Assembly: GCA_963740395.1 (NCBI GenBank)
Contig: CAVUEP010000070.1
Location: 1-57,879 of the forward strand
From: CADEEN01 sp963740395
Lineage (GTDB): Bacteria > Pseudomonadota > Gammaproteobacteria > Burkholderiales > Burkholderiaceae_C
Direction: 5' to 3'
Length of the DNA: 57,879 nucleotides
Part shown: positions 1-8,762 of the stretch, piece after piece
Layout of the letters: every line of letters starts with the position of its first letter
Position numbering within the stretch: position 1 is the first letter of the stretch
The notes under the pieces: model-generated
Databases searched by the model: none
Seen by the model: only the letters and a program-made list of their open reading frames with translations
What the model was told of the DNA's origin: nothing
Position numbers and translations under genes: made by a program

Positions 1-1
1 C

Positions 2-1071
<1,070 letters not shown>

Positions 1072-1075
<4 letters not shown>

Positions 1076-1542
1076 CGCAGCCCAGACTGCGAGTTCTGAT
1101 GGTCTGCCTGGGCAACATCTGTCGCTCGCCGACCGCCGAAGTCGTGCTCCGCGAGCGCCTGCGCGCCGGCGGCTTGGCGGACCGGGTGCTGGTCGATTCC
1201 GCGGGGACCGGCTCGTGGCATGTCGGTTCGCCGCCCGATGCGCGCTCACAGCGTCATGCGTTGAGGCGGGGTTTCGACCTCTCGGGTTTGCGCGCGCGCA
1301 CGGTGGTCGACGAGGACTTCAGCCGCTTCGACTTGCTGCTGGCGATGGACCAGGACAACCTGGCTGACCTCGAGCGCCTGCGGCCCGACGGTGCGACCGC
1401 CCAGTTGTCTCTGTTTGCACGGATCGAAGTGCCCGACCCCTACGTCGGCGGGCCCGATGGGTTTGATCGGGTGCTCGACATCATTGAAGAGGCCAGCGAC
1501 CGCTGGATCGTCGAGTTGCGTAGTCGGCTCGGAACTTCCTGA
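1072..1542 (+). CDS. Low-molecular-weight protein tyrosine phosphatase
   Basis: This 156-residue protein belongs to the low-molecular-weight phosphotyrosine phosphatase family, cytoplasmic enzymes that hydrolyse phosphotyrosine through a cysteinyl-phosphate intermediate. The P-loop C-x5-R-S is at the N-terminus (C12 to R18-S19 in VCLGNICRS), and the general-acid aspartate lies in the later VPDPYVGG segment. The length matches the family. The start overlaps the uvrB stop by four bases. The 149-base gap that follows holds the iscR promoter, so this gene probably ends the uvrB transcript. The substrate cannot be deduced: no capsule or exopolysaccharide genes are nearby, unlike Wzb-type relatives. 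Confidence 0.93.
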
Positions 1543-1574
1543 CCCGAATCCGACCAAATCACTCGGCTTCTGTT

Positions 1575-1599
1575 AAACTCGACTGAACTTATCGGAATA
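1575..1599 (+). promoter_or_regulatory. Candidate IscR type-1-like binding site upstream of iscR
   Basis: The 25 bases resemble the type 1 IscR box as I remember it (ATASYYGACTRWWWYAGTCRRSTAT). The left half agrees closely (AAACTCGACT), while the right half is degenerate. A second small inverted repeat, AAACC-AAG-GGTTT at 1599-1611, abuts it. Both lie about 80-115 bases before the iscR start, where autorepression by holo-IscR would be expected. The assignment rests on motif resemblance and position only. Confidence 0.4.
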
Positions 1600-1691
1600 A
1601 ACCAAGGGTTTTCGCGTATATCGCCGTCCCCGGATCAACCGTCCGGCGACAAGCCCAGGTGCTGTTCCTGACCCCCTATCTGGAGTCCATC

Positions 1692-2228
1692 ATGCGTCTC
1701 ACGACCAAAGGCCGTTTTGCCGTCACTGCGATGATCGACTTGGGCCTGCGCTCGACGAACGGGCCGGTGGCCCTGGCTGCGATCAGCGCGCGCCAGCAGA
1801 TTTCGCTGTCCTACTTGGAGCAGCTCTTTGGCAAGCTGCGCCGTGCTGAGTTGGTGGAGAGCACACGCGGCCCCGGCGGCGGTTACTCGCTCGGCCGTGC
1901 GGCGGACGAGATCACGGTGGCTGACATCATCACTGCGGTCGATGAGCCGATCGACGCCACCGGCTGCGGTGGTCGCGAGAACTGCATGGGCGATGACAAC
2001 GGCAAGTGCATGACGCACGATCTGTGGACTGCGCTGAACACGAAGATGATCGACTTCCTCAGTTCGATCTCGCTGAAGAAGCTGGTCGACGAGCAGTTGG
2101 TCAAGGGCGTCTCGATCGTCGAGTCGCCAGTGAAGCGTGCCATTTCGTCGCCACCGGTCGTCAAGCCGATCCGCATCACCGCGCCGAATTCAGTATTCGC
2201 CCTGGGCGACGCCGCCCTGACGAAGTAG
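1692..2228 (+). CDS. iscR: Rrf2-family [2Fe-2S] transcriptional regulator IscR
   Basis: IscR senses Fe-S cluster status by binding a [2Fe-2S] cluster and represses the isc operon when the cluster is bound. The protein is 178 residues and starts MRLTTKGRFAV, the canonical IscR N-terminus; the frame is open further upstream, but this ATG matches the family start. The winged-helix DNA-binding domain occupies about residues 1-70, and the cluster ligands are C92, C98 and C106 with H109 close by. The last cysteine spacing is two residues longer than in E. coli (C92/C98/C104). An extended C-terminal tail of about 50 residues follows. It is the first gene of the ISC operon. Confidence 0.96.
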   Translation: MRLTTKGRFAVTAMIDLGLRSTNGPVALAAISARQQISLSYLEQLFGKLRRAELVESTRGPGGGYSLGRAADEITVADIITAVDEPIDATGCGGRENCMGDDNGKCMTHDLWTALNTKMIDFLSSISLKKLVDEQLVKGVSIVESPVKRAISSPPVVKPIRITAPNSVFALGDAALTK

Positions 2229-2267
2229 TCGATCGCCAAATCCACACTACCGATAACCGACCCCCCA

Positions 2268-3488
2268 ATGGACATGACGCCCCACTTCCCGATCTACATG
2301 GACTACGGCGCGACGACGCCGGTCGACCCGCGCGTGGTCGACGCGATGCTGCCTTGGCTGCGTGAGCATTTCGGCAACCCCGCGTCGCGCAGCCACGCCT
2401 GGGGCTGGGAGGCCGAGGCGGCGGTCGAGAAGGCCCGCGTGCAGGTGGCGGAGCTGATCGGCGCAGACGCGCGCGAGATCGTCTGGACGTCGGGCGCCAC
2501 CGAGAGCGACAACCTGGCAATCAAGGGTGCTGCCAACTTCTACAAGACGCGCGGCAAGCACATCGTGACTGTGAAGACCGAGCACAAGGCCGTACTCGAC
2601 ACCTGCCGTGAACTGGAGCGCCAGGGCTTCGAGGTAAGCTACCTCGCAGTCGAAGAAGACGGTCTGCTCGACCTGGCGAAATTCGAGGCCGCCCTGCGTC
2701 CCGACACGATCCTGGCCTCGGTGATGTTCGTCAACAATGAGATCGGTGTCATCCAGGACATTCCCGCCATCGGCAAGCTGTGCCGCGAGCGCGGCATCAT
2801 CTTCCATGTCGACGCGGCGCAGGCCACCGGCAAGGTGGCGATCGACCTGGCCACATTGCCGGTCGACCTGATGAGCCTGGCCTCGCACAAGACCTACGGC
2901 CCCAAGGGCATCGGTGCGCTATACGTGCGCAGGAAGCCGCGCGTGCGCATCGAGGCCCAGATGCACGGCGGCGGTCACGAGCGCGGGATGCGCTCGGGCA
3001 CGCTGCCGACGCATCAATGCGTCGGCATGGGCGAGGCGTTTCGGATCGCCCGCGAGGAGATGGGCGTCGAAAGCGAACGCGTGCGCATGCTGCAGCAGCG
3101 CCTGCTACGCGGCCTGACCGACATCGAACAGGTCTTCATCAACGGCCATGTCGAGAAGCGGGTACCGCACAACCTGAACATCAGCTTCAACTTCGTCGAG
3201 GGCGAGTCGCTGATCATGGGTGTCAAGGGCATCGCAGTGAGTTCGGGCTCGGCCTGCACCTCGGCCAGCCTGGAGCCGAGCTATGTGTTGCGCGCGCTGG
3301 GCCGCAGTGACGAACTGGCGCATTCGAGCCTGCGCATGACGATCGGACGTTTCACGACCGAGGAAGAGATCGACTTCGCGATCAGCACCTTGAAGGACCG
3401 CGTGGCCAAGCTGCGCGATCTCTCGCCGCTGTGGGAGATGTTCAAGGACGGCATCGACATCAGCACGATCCAGTGGACCGCGCATTGA
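2268..3488 (+). CDS. iscS: Cysteine desulfurase IscS
   Basis: IscS is a PLP enzyme that removes sulfur from L-cysteine as a protein persulfide and passes it to IscU. The 406-residue length matches the E. coli protein (404). The PLP-binding lysine is K208 in SHKTYGPKG, and the persulfide-forming cysteine is C330 in the mobile loop SSGSACTSA. The conserved C-terminal tail ending STIQWTAH, which docks IscU, is complete. The gene starts 39 bases after iscR, in the same transcription unit, and is followed after 18 bases by iscU. Confidence 0.98.
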   Translation: MDMTPHFPIYMDYGATTPVDPRVVDAMLPWLREHFGNPASRSHAWGWEAEAAVEKARVQVAELIGADAREIVWTSGATESDNLAIKGAANFYKTRGKHIVTVKTEHKAVLDTCRELERQGFEVSYLAVEEDGLLDLAKFEAALRPDTILASVMFVNNEIGVIQDIPAIGKLCRERGIIFHVDAAQATGKVAIDLATLPVDLMSLASHKTYGPKGIGALYVRRKPRVRIEAQMHGGGHERGMRSGTLPTHQCVGMGEAFRIAREEMGVESERVRMLQQRLLRGLTDIEQVFINGHVEKRVPHNLNISFNFVEGESLIMGVKGIAVSSGSACTSASLEPSYVLRALGRSDELAHSSLRMTIGRFTTEEEIDFAISTLKDRVAKLRDLSPLWEMFKDGIDISTIQWTAH

Positions 3489-3506
3489 ATTTGAAGGAGT
3501 ACTGAC

Positions 3507-3893
3507 ATGGCATACAGCGACAAGGTCATTGACCACTACGAAAACCCGCGTAACGTCGGTTCGTTCGAGAAGGGCGACGAGACCGTGGGCACGGGAATGG
3601 TCGGTGCGCCGGCCTGCGGCGACGTGATGAAGCTGCAGATCAAGGTCAACCCGGCGACCGGGCTGATCGAGGACGCCAAGTTCAAGACCTACGGCTGCGG
3701 TTCGGCGATCGCGTCGAGTTCGCTGGTCACGGAGTGGGTCAAGGGCAAATCCCTCGATGAAGCGCTGACGATCAAGAACACGCGCATCGCCCAGGAACTG
3801 GCGCTGCCGCCGGTGAAGATCCACTGTTCGATCCTGGCTGAAGACGCGATCAAGGCGGCGGTCGAGGACTACAAAGCCAAGAAGACTCACTGA
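3507..3893 (+). CDS. iscU: Fe-S cluster scaffold protein IscU
   Basis: IscU is the scaffold on which IscS sulfur and iron are assembled into a [2Fe-2S] cluster before chaperone-driven transfer. This 128-residue protein has the three ligand cysteines C37, C64 and C107, the conserved D39 that favours cluster release, and the HscA recognition motif LPPVK at 100-104. A strong ribosome binding site (AAGGAG) sits at about 3492-3497. It lies between iscS and iscA, five bases before the latter, so the operon order is the classical one. Confidence 0.98.
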   Translation: MAYSDKVIDHYENPRNVGSFEKGDETVGTGMVGAPACGDVMKLQIKVNPATGLIEDAKFKTYGCGSAIASSSLVTEWVKGKSLDEALTIKNTRIAQELALPPVKIHCSILAEDAIKAAVEDYKAKKTH

Positions 3894-3897
3894 GCCC

Positions 3898-4221
3898 ATG
3901 CCCGTTACCCTCACAGAGGCTGCTGCACGCCATGTCAGCCGCTACATCTCGCGTCGCGGCAAGGGCGTCGGCGTGCGACTGGGCGTGAAGACCACCGGCT
4001 GCTCGGGCCTGGCCTACAAACTCGAGTACGCCGACGAGGTGGCACCCGAAGACCATGTCTTCGAAGGCCACGGCGTCAAGGTGCTGATCGATCCGAAGAG
4101 CCTGCCCTACCTGGACGGCACCGAACTCGACTTCGTGCGCGAGGGCTTGAACGAGGGCTTCAAGTTCCATAACCCGCGGGAGAAGGATCGCTGCGGCTGC
4201 GGGGAGTCGTTCCGCGTCTAG
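3898..4221 (+). CDS. iscA: A-type Fe-S carrier protein IscA
   Basis: IscA is a small A-type carrier that accepts clusters or iron from the scaffold and delivers them to targets, particularly [4Fe-4S] proteins. The 107-residue protein has the three family cysteines: C35 in TTGCSGLAY, and C99 and C101 in the C-terminal CGCGESF. It begins four bases after the iscU stop. The next 98 bases before hscB hold no gene, only a 6-base inverted repeat (CTGCCG at 4222-4227, CGGCAG at 4276-4281) that could form a hairpin inside the operon message. Confidence 0.97.
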   Translation: MPVTLTEAAARHVSRYISRRGKGVGVRLGVKTTGCSGLAYKLEYADEVAPEDHVFEGHGVKVLIDPKSLPYLDGTELDFVREGLNEGFKFHNPREKDRCGCGESFRV

Positions 4222-4319
4222 CTGCCGTTGCGAGCCGGGCCGCGCCAGTCGCGCAGCCTGCACGCAGTCGCTTCGGCAGTTGCGCGTGCAATGACGACGC
4301 GACTCGCGGCTCAAGAATC

Positions 4320-4838
4320 ATGAACCTCGAAGACAACGACTTTGTCCTGTTCGGCTTGCCGGAGACGTTCGACCTTGACCGCACTGATCTGGACGTACGG
4401 TGGCGCCGCCTGCAGTCGTCGGCGCATCCCGACCGGTTTGCGGCTGAGGGAGGCACGGCGCAACGCGTGGCGATGCAATGGTCCGTACGGATCAATGAAG
4501 CCTACCGCCGACTGCGTGAGCCGCTTTCGCGCGCGGCCTACCTGTGCGAGGTGCGTGGGGTGCCAATCGCCGCCAACAGCAACACGGCCATGCCGGCCGA
4601 GTTCCTGCAGCAGCAGATGGCCTGGCGCGAAGCGCTCGACGAAGCCGACCGCGACACCAACTTGGCCGCGCTCGAGGCCGACGTCCGGGCGGCCGAAGCC
4701 GACTTGCTGGCGCAAGTCGCAGCGCTGCTCGACGAGCAGGACTTGCCGGCTCAGGCGGCCGAACGCGTGCGCGCACTGATGTTCATTCAGCGGTTTCGCG
4801 CTGACCTCAACGAGCGCCTTGATGCGCTGCAACCGTGA
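4320..4838 (+). CDS. hscB: Fe-S cluster co-chaperone HscB
   Basis: HscB is a J-domain co-chaperone that brings IscU to HscA and stimulates its ATPase. The 172-residue protein has an N-terminal J domain of about 75 residues with the essential HPD motif (SSAHPDRF), followed by a C-terminal helical domain typical of IscU-binding HscB proteins. The size matches the family. It is preceded by a 98-base gap after iscA and followed after 14 bases by its partner hscA. Confidence 0.96.
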   Translation: MNLEDNDFVLFGLPETFDLDRTDLDVRWRRLQSSAHPDRFAAEGGTAQRVAMQWSVRINEAYRRLREPLSRAAYLCEVRGVPIAANSNTAMPAEFLQQQMAWREALDEADRDTNLAALEADVRAAEADLLAQVAALLDEQDLPAQAAERVRALMFIQRFRADLNERLDALQP

Positions 4839-4852
4839 TCGCGTGATCCGTC

Positions 4853-6712
4853 ATGGCCCTGCTTCAGATTTCCGAACCCGGTCAGTCGCCTGACCCGCAC
4901 ACGCGGCGAGTCGCCGTGGGCATCGACCTGGGCACGACTCACTCGCTCGTCGCCGCCGTGCGACACGGCATGGCCGAATGCCTGCCCGGCGCCGACGGTC
5001 GCACCATCCTGCCTTCGGCGGTGCGCTACCTTGAAGGCGGTCGTCGCGCGATCGGCGCAGAAGCCCTGGCCGCGCAGGCCGACGACCCGCTCAATACCTT
5101 GGTGTCGGTCAAGCGGCTGATGGGGCGGGCGCTGGCCGACGTCGCCGGCCATGCGAAATTGCCCTATCGCTTCGTCGATCGCCCCGGCATGGTGGCCGTC
5201 GAAACCCGCGAAGGCGTCAAGACGCCGGTGGAGGTGTCGGCCGAGATCCTGGCCGTGCTGCGCCAGCGCGCCGAGGACAGCTTCGACGTCGAGGAATTGT
5301 TCGGCGCCGTCGTCACGGTGCCGGCGTACTTCGACGATGCGCAGCGGCAGGCGACCAAGGACGCGGCAAAGCTCGCCGGTCTGAATGTGCTGCGCCTGAT
5401 CAACGAGCCGACTGCCGCGGCCGTGGCCTACGGTCTGGACAATGCCAGCGAGGGCTTGTACGCGGTCTACGATTTGGGCGGCGGCACCTTCGACATTTCG
5501 CTGCTGCGCCTGACGCAGGGTGTGTTCGAAGTCATCGCGACCGGTGGCGACGCCGCACTCGGCGGCGACGACTTTGACGCCGCCCTGGCCGAATGGGCGC
5601 TCGCCGCGGCGAATCGCGTCGCCGACTCCGCGCGTGACCGCCGCGCCGTGCTGGTGGCGGCGCGGGCAGCCAAGGAAGCCCTGACGGCGGCGCACGACGT
5701 GAACTTGAGTTGCGCCCTGACGTCGGGACCGATGTCGGTGCACGTGACACGCGGCCAGTTCGAAGTGCTGACCAGGCCGCTGATCGACCGCACCCTGGCT
5801 GCCGCCCGGCGCGCATTGCGTGACGCCAAAGTCGCGCGCGCCGACGTGCAGGGCGTCGTGATGGTCGGCGGCTCGACGCGCATGCCGGCGGTGCGCACGG
5901 CGGTCGGTGAGTTGTTCGGCCGGCCACCATTGGTCAATCTCAACCCCGACGAAGTGGTGGCGGTGGGCGCCGCGATCCAGGCCAATCAATTGGCCGGCAA
6001 TGCGGCCGACGGGGAGATCCTGCTGCTCGACGTGATCCCGCTTTCGCTGGGCCTCGAGACAATGGGCGGCCTGGTGGAGCGCATCGTCGAGCGCAACTGC
6101 ACGATCCCCACCGCAAAGGCCCAGGATTTCACCACCTATCAGGACGGGCAGGCGGCCATGGCCCTGCACGTGGTGCAGGGCGAACGCGAACTGGTCGCCG
6201 ATTGCCGCTCGCTCGGCCGCTTCGAATTGCGCGGCATCCCGCCGATGGTTGCCGGCGCGGCGCGCATCCGCGTGACCTTCGAGGTTGACGCCGACGGCCT
6301 GCTCAACGTCTCAGCGCGCGAGTTGAATTCCGGCGTCGAGGCGGCGATCACGGTCAAACCAAGCTATGGCCTGGCCGATGACGAGATCGAGCGCATGCTG
6401 CGCGACGGCTTTGCCCGGGCCGATGAGGATGCTGCGGCCCGTTCGCTGCGCGAGGCGCGCGTCGACGCCGATCGCATGCTGCTGGCGACGCGTTCGGCGC
6501 TGGCCGCCGACGGCGACCTGCTCAGCGACGACGAACGCGAAACGATCGACGCCTTGATGGGCGATGCGCAGCGCATTGCGCAAGGCGACGACCACCATGC
6601 GATCGATAGCGCAGTCAAGGCGCTGGCGGCCAGCACCGAAGCCTTTGCTGCCGCCCGCATGAACCGGGGCATCCGCAAGGCTCTCGCGGGCCGCAACGTC
6701 GAAGACCTCTGA
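4853..6712 (+). CDS. hscA: Fe-S cluster chaperone HscA (Hsp70 family)
   Basis: HscA is the specialised Hsp70 that binds the LPPVK motif of IscU and drives cluster transfer in an ATP-dependent cycle. This 619-residue protein has the N-terminal actin-like ATPase domain opening with GIDLGTTHS, the DLGGGTFD phosphate loop, and GGSTRMP, then a substrate-binding domain and helical lid in the last 230 residues or so. The start is the ATG 14 bases after hscB. It is slightly shorter than DnaK, lacking the long acidic C-terminal tail, as expected of HscA. Confidence 0.97.
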   Translation: MALLQISEPGQSPDPHTRRVAVGIDLGTTHSLVAAVRHGMAECLPGADGRTILPSAVRYLEGGRRAIGAEALAAQADDPLNTLVSVKRLMGRALADVAGHAKLPYRFVDRPGMVAVETREGVKTPVEVSAEILAVLRQRAEDSFDVEELFGAVVTVPAYFDDAQRQATKDAAKLAGLNVLRLINEPTAAAVAYGLDNASEGLYAVYDLGGGTFDISLLRLTQGVFEVIATGGDAALGGDDFDAALAEWALAAANRVADSARDRRAVLVAARAAKEALTAAHDVNLSCALTSGPMSVHVTRGQFEVLTRPLIDRTLAAARRALRDAKVARADVQGVVMVGGSTRMPAVRTAVGELFGRPPLVNLNPDEVVAVGAAIQANQLAGNAADGEILLLDVIPLSLGLETMGGLVERIVERNCTIPTAKAQDFTTYQDGQAAMALHVVQGERELVADCRSLGRFELRGIPPMVAGAARIRVTFEVDADGLLNVSARELNSGVEAAITVKPSYGLADDEIERMLRDGFARADEDAAARSLREARVDADRMLLATRSALAADGDLLSDDERETIDALMGDAQRIAQGDDHHAIDSAVKALAASTEAFAAARMNRGIRKALAGRNVEDL

Positions 6713-6723
6713 ACAGCCGCCCC

Positions 6724-7062
6724 ATGCCAGTCATCAAGATTCTGCCCCACGCCGAGTACTGCCCCGAGGGCGACCAGATCGAAGCAGCTGCTGGCACATC
6801 GATCTGCGAAGCCATGCTCGAGAACGGCATTGCCATCGAGCATGCCTGTGAGATGAGCTGCGCCTGCACCACCTGCCACGTGATCGTGCGCGACGGATTC
6901 GACTCCCTGGGTGAGATGGACGAAAGCGAGGAAGACCTGCTCGACCGTGCCTGGGGCCTGGAGCCGACCTCGCGCCTGTCGTGCCAGGCCATCGTCTCCG
7001 ACCGCGACGTGACCATTGAAATTCCGAAGTACTCGATCAACCACGCCAAGGAAAACCACTGA
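6724..7062 (+). CDS. fdx: ISC-type [2Fe-2S] ferredoxin
   Basis: This adrenodoxin-type ferredoxin supplies electrons for cluster assembly or coupling in the ISC pathway. The 112-residue protein has the ligand pattern C-x5-C-x2-C (EMSCACTTCH) plus the distal cysteine in RLSCQAIV. It follows hscA by 11 bases and closes the operon. An iscX gene, which follows fdx in E. coli, is absent; instead an intrinsic terminator and a reverse-strand unknown gene follow directly. Confidence 0.97.
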   Translation: MPVIKILPHAEYCPEGDQIEAAAGTSICEAMLENGIAIEHACEMSCACTTCHVIVRDGFDSLGEMDESEEDLLDRAWGLEPTSRLSCQAIVSDRDVTIEIPKYSINHAKENH

Positions 7063-7074
7063 AGGCATGAAAAA

Positions 7075-7090
7075 ACCCGCCTGGGCGGGT
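7075..7090. terminator. Bidirectional terminator between fdx and the convergent small gene
   Basis: ACCCGC and GCGGGT form a six-pair GC-rich stem around a CTGG loop. A run of six A on the left becomes a U-run for reverse-strand transcripts, and TCTTCCTT on the right is a weaker U-rich tail for the isc operon. The site lies exactly between two convergent genes. Confidence 0.8.
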
Positions 7091-7112
7091 CTTCCTTGAG
7101 CCGCGCGCGGGC

Positions 7113-7400
7113 TCAGTTGCGAGGCACTTCGGAGCCCGTGATGGTGCGGCGGAACCACTCCCCGATCGGGCGCAGCGAGTCGAAGATCGAATCGGGTTCG
7201 CCTTCCTGCTCGCGCAGCAGGCCGCGCTCGCTGAGCATCTGGATGAACAGGCGCACCTCCAGCTTGGTCGCGCCGCTGGACAGCCCCAGGTGCTGCACCG
7301 ACATGTACCGATGCGACATGTCGCTGAGCATGCGCCGGTACACCGTTCGGTGGTAGGGCGCCGGAAGATCCGGCCAGGCCGCGAGCTTGTATTCCTTCAT
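7113..7400 (-). CDS. Conserved small hypothetical protein, possible winged-helix-like segment
   Basis: The 95-residue protein has no motif I can tie to a known function. It is basic and soluble, with no signal peptide or membrane segment. Residues about 42-66 (SGATKLEVRLFIQMLSERG and following) look like two amphipathic helices separated by a turn, which could be a helix-turn-helix, but this is weak. Codon usage matches its neighbours and it ends exactly at the shared terminator, which supports a real gene. It occupies the position where gammaproteobacteria carry iscX, but the sequence does not resemble IscX and the orientation is opposite. Confidence 0.75.
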   Translation of the reverse strand: MKEYKLAAWPDLPAPYHRTVYRRMLSDMSHRYMSVQHLGLSSGATKLEVRLFIQMLSERGLLREQEGEPDSIFDSLRPIGEWFRRTITGSEVPRN

Positions 7401-7598
7401 GGTGACTGTGGGTGGGCCGCGTCCGCAATCGGCCTCTTTCTAATTCAGTGCCTCTAGAGTAGCCGCGCAAGTCCCGTCAAGCCAAGCAACTAGGGGGTGA
7501 AACCGGGATATTTCTGGCCTTCATTTGTATGGTTTTGCAAGCGGCGTGCTGCATGTCACGAACCAGGGCCGCAATTGGTCGCTGGCTACACTCAGCCA

Positions 7599-8642
7599 AT
7601 GCAGGTCCTGGGCATCGAGTCATCTTGCGATGAAAGCGGCGTTGCCCTGGTCCAGTGGCAGGGGCACGAGCCGCCGCGCCTGTTGGCGCACGCGCTCTAC
7701 AGCCAGATTCACATGCATGAAGCCTATGGCGGCGTCGTCCCGGAGTTGGCTTCGCGTGATCACATTCGCCGAATCGTTCCGCTGGCGCGCCAGGTGCTTG
7801 CGCAGGCCGGAAGCCGACTGGAGGACATCGACCTGGTGGCCTACACGCGCGGGCCGGGGCTGGCCGGTGCGTTGCTGATTGGTGCCGGGATCGGTTGCGC
7901 GCTGGCGGCGGCGCTGGATGTACCGGTGCTCGGCGTGCACCACCTCGAGGGGCACTTGTTGTCCCCGTTCCTGTCGGCCGACCCGCCGCAGTTCCCGTTC
8001 ATCGCTTTGCTGGTATCGGGAGGCCATACCCAGTTGATGCGAGTGCAGGGGGTCGCCGACTATGTCTTGCTCGGCGAGACGATCGACGACGCCGCGGGCG
8101 AGGCGTTCGACAAGAGCGCCAAGTTGTTGGGCTTGGGGTACCCAGGCGGGGCCGCGTTGGCGCGACTGTCGGAGCAGGGCGACGCAACAGCATTTGCGCT
8201 CCCCAGGCCGCTGATGCACAGCGGCGACCTCGATTTCTCGTTTTCCGGCTTGAAGACGGCCGTCATGACACAGGTCCGCAAGCTGGGCCCAATGCCGAGT
8301 GCGCAACAGCGTGCGGATCTCGCCGCCTCGACCCAGGCGGCCATTGTCGAGGTCCTGGTCAAGAAATCGATGCGGGCCTTGCGTGACAGTGGCTTGGCGC
8401 GGCTGGTGGTCGCTGGAGGCGTTGGCGCCAACGCAGAACTTCGCCGCCAGCTGAATGCCGCTTGCAGGCGGGCGCATGTGCGTGTGCACTACCCCGAGCT
8501 GCACCTGTGCAGTGACAACGGCGCGATGATCGCGCTGGCTGGCGCGATGCGCGTGCAGGCAGGACGCTCCTGCGCCGCGCGCAGTCTGGGCGTCCATGTG
8601 CGGCCGCGTTGGTCGCTCGACTCGATCGACAAGCTCGACTGA
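7599..8642 (+). CDS. tsaD: tRNA N6-adenosine threonylcarbamoyltransferase TsaD
   Basis: TsaD transfers the threonylcarbamoyl group to A37 of ANN-decoding tRNAs (t6A), acting with TsaB and TsaE. The 347-residue protein begins MQVLGIESSCDE, the family N-terminus; the frame is open 34 codons further upstream but that extension is not TsaD-like. Metal-ligand histidines H115 and H119 lie in HHLEGH, followed by LVSGGHTQL, the DFSFSGLKTA segment and the late CSDNGAMIA motif. A possible -10 box (TACACT, 7587-7592) lies only six bases before the ATG, so the transcript may be leaderless. Confidence 0.97.
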   Translation: MQVLGIESSCDESGVALVQWQGHEPPRLLAHALYSQIHMHEAYGGVVPELASRDHIRRIVPLARQVLAQAGSRLEDIDLVAYTRGPGLAGALLIGAGIGCALAAALDVPVLGVHHLEGHLLSPFLSADPPQFPFIALLVSGGHTQLMRVQGVADYVLLGETIDDAAGEAFDKSAKLLGLGYPGGAALARLSEQGDATAFALPRPLMHSGDLDFSFSGLKTAVMTQVRKLGPMPSAQQRADLAASTQAAIVEVLVKKSMRALRDSGLARLVVAGGVGANAELRRQLNAACRRAHVRVHYPELHLCSDNGAMIALAGAMRVQAGRSCAARSLGVHVRPRWSLDSIDKLD

Positions 8643-8762
8643 GATCATGCTATCGAACTTCTACAATGCCGACTCGCACCCTGCCCACGCGCTGCCGTCG
8701 CGCCGGGCTCGATGCCGCTTGCGCCGACAGTGGCAGTGAATTCCTTCAGTTCCACCTTCTAG

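Noticed and set aside
7599..8642. Longer tsaD from 7497 with N-terminus MKPGYFWPSF
   Set aside because: The extra 34 residues are not TsaD-like; the family starts at MQVLGIESSCDE.
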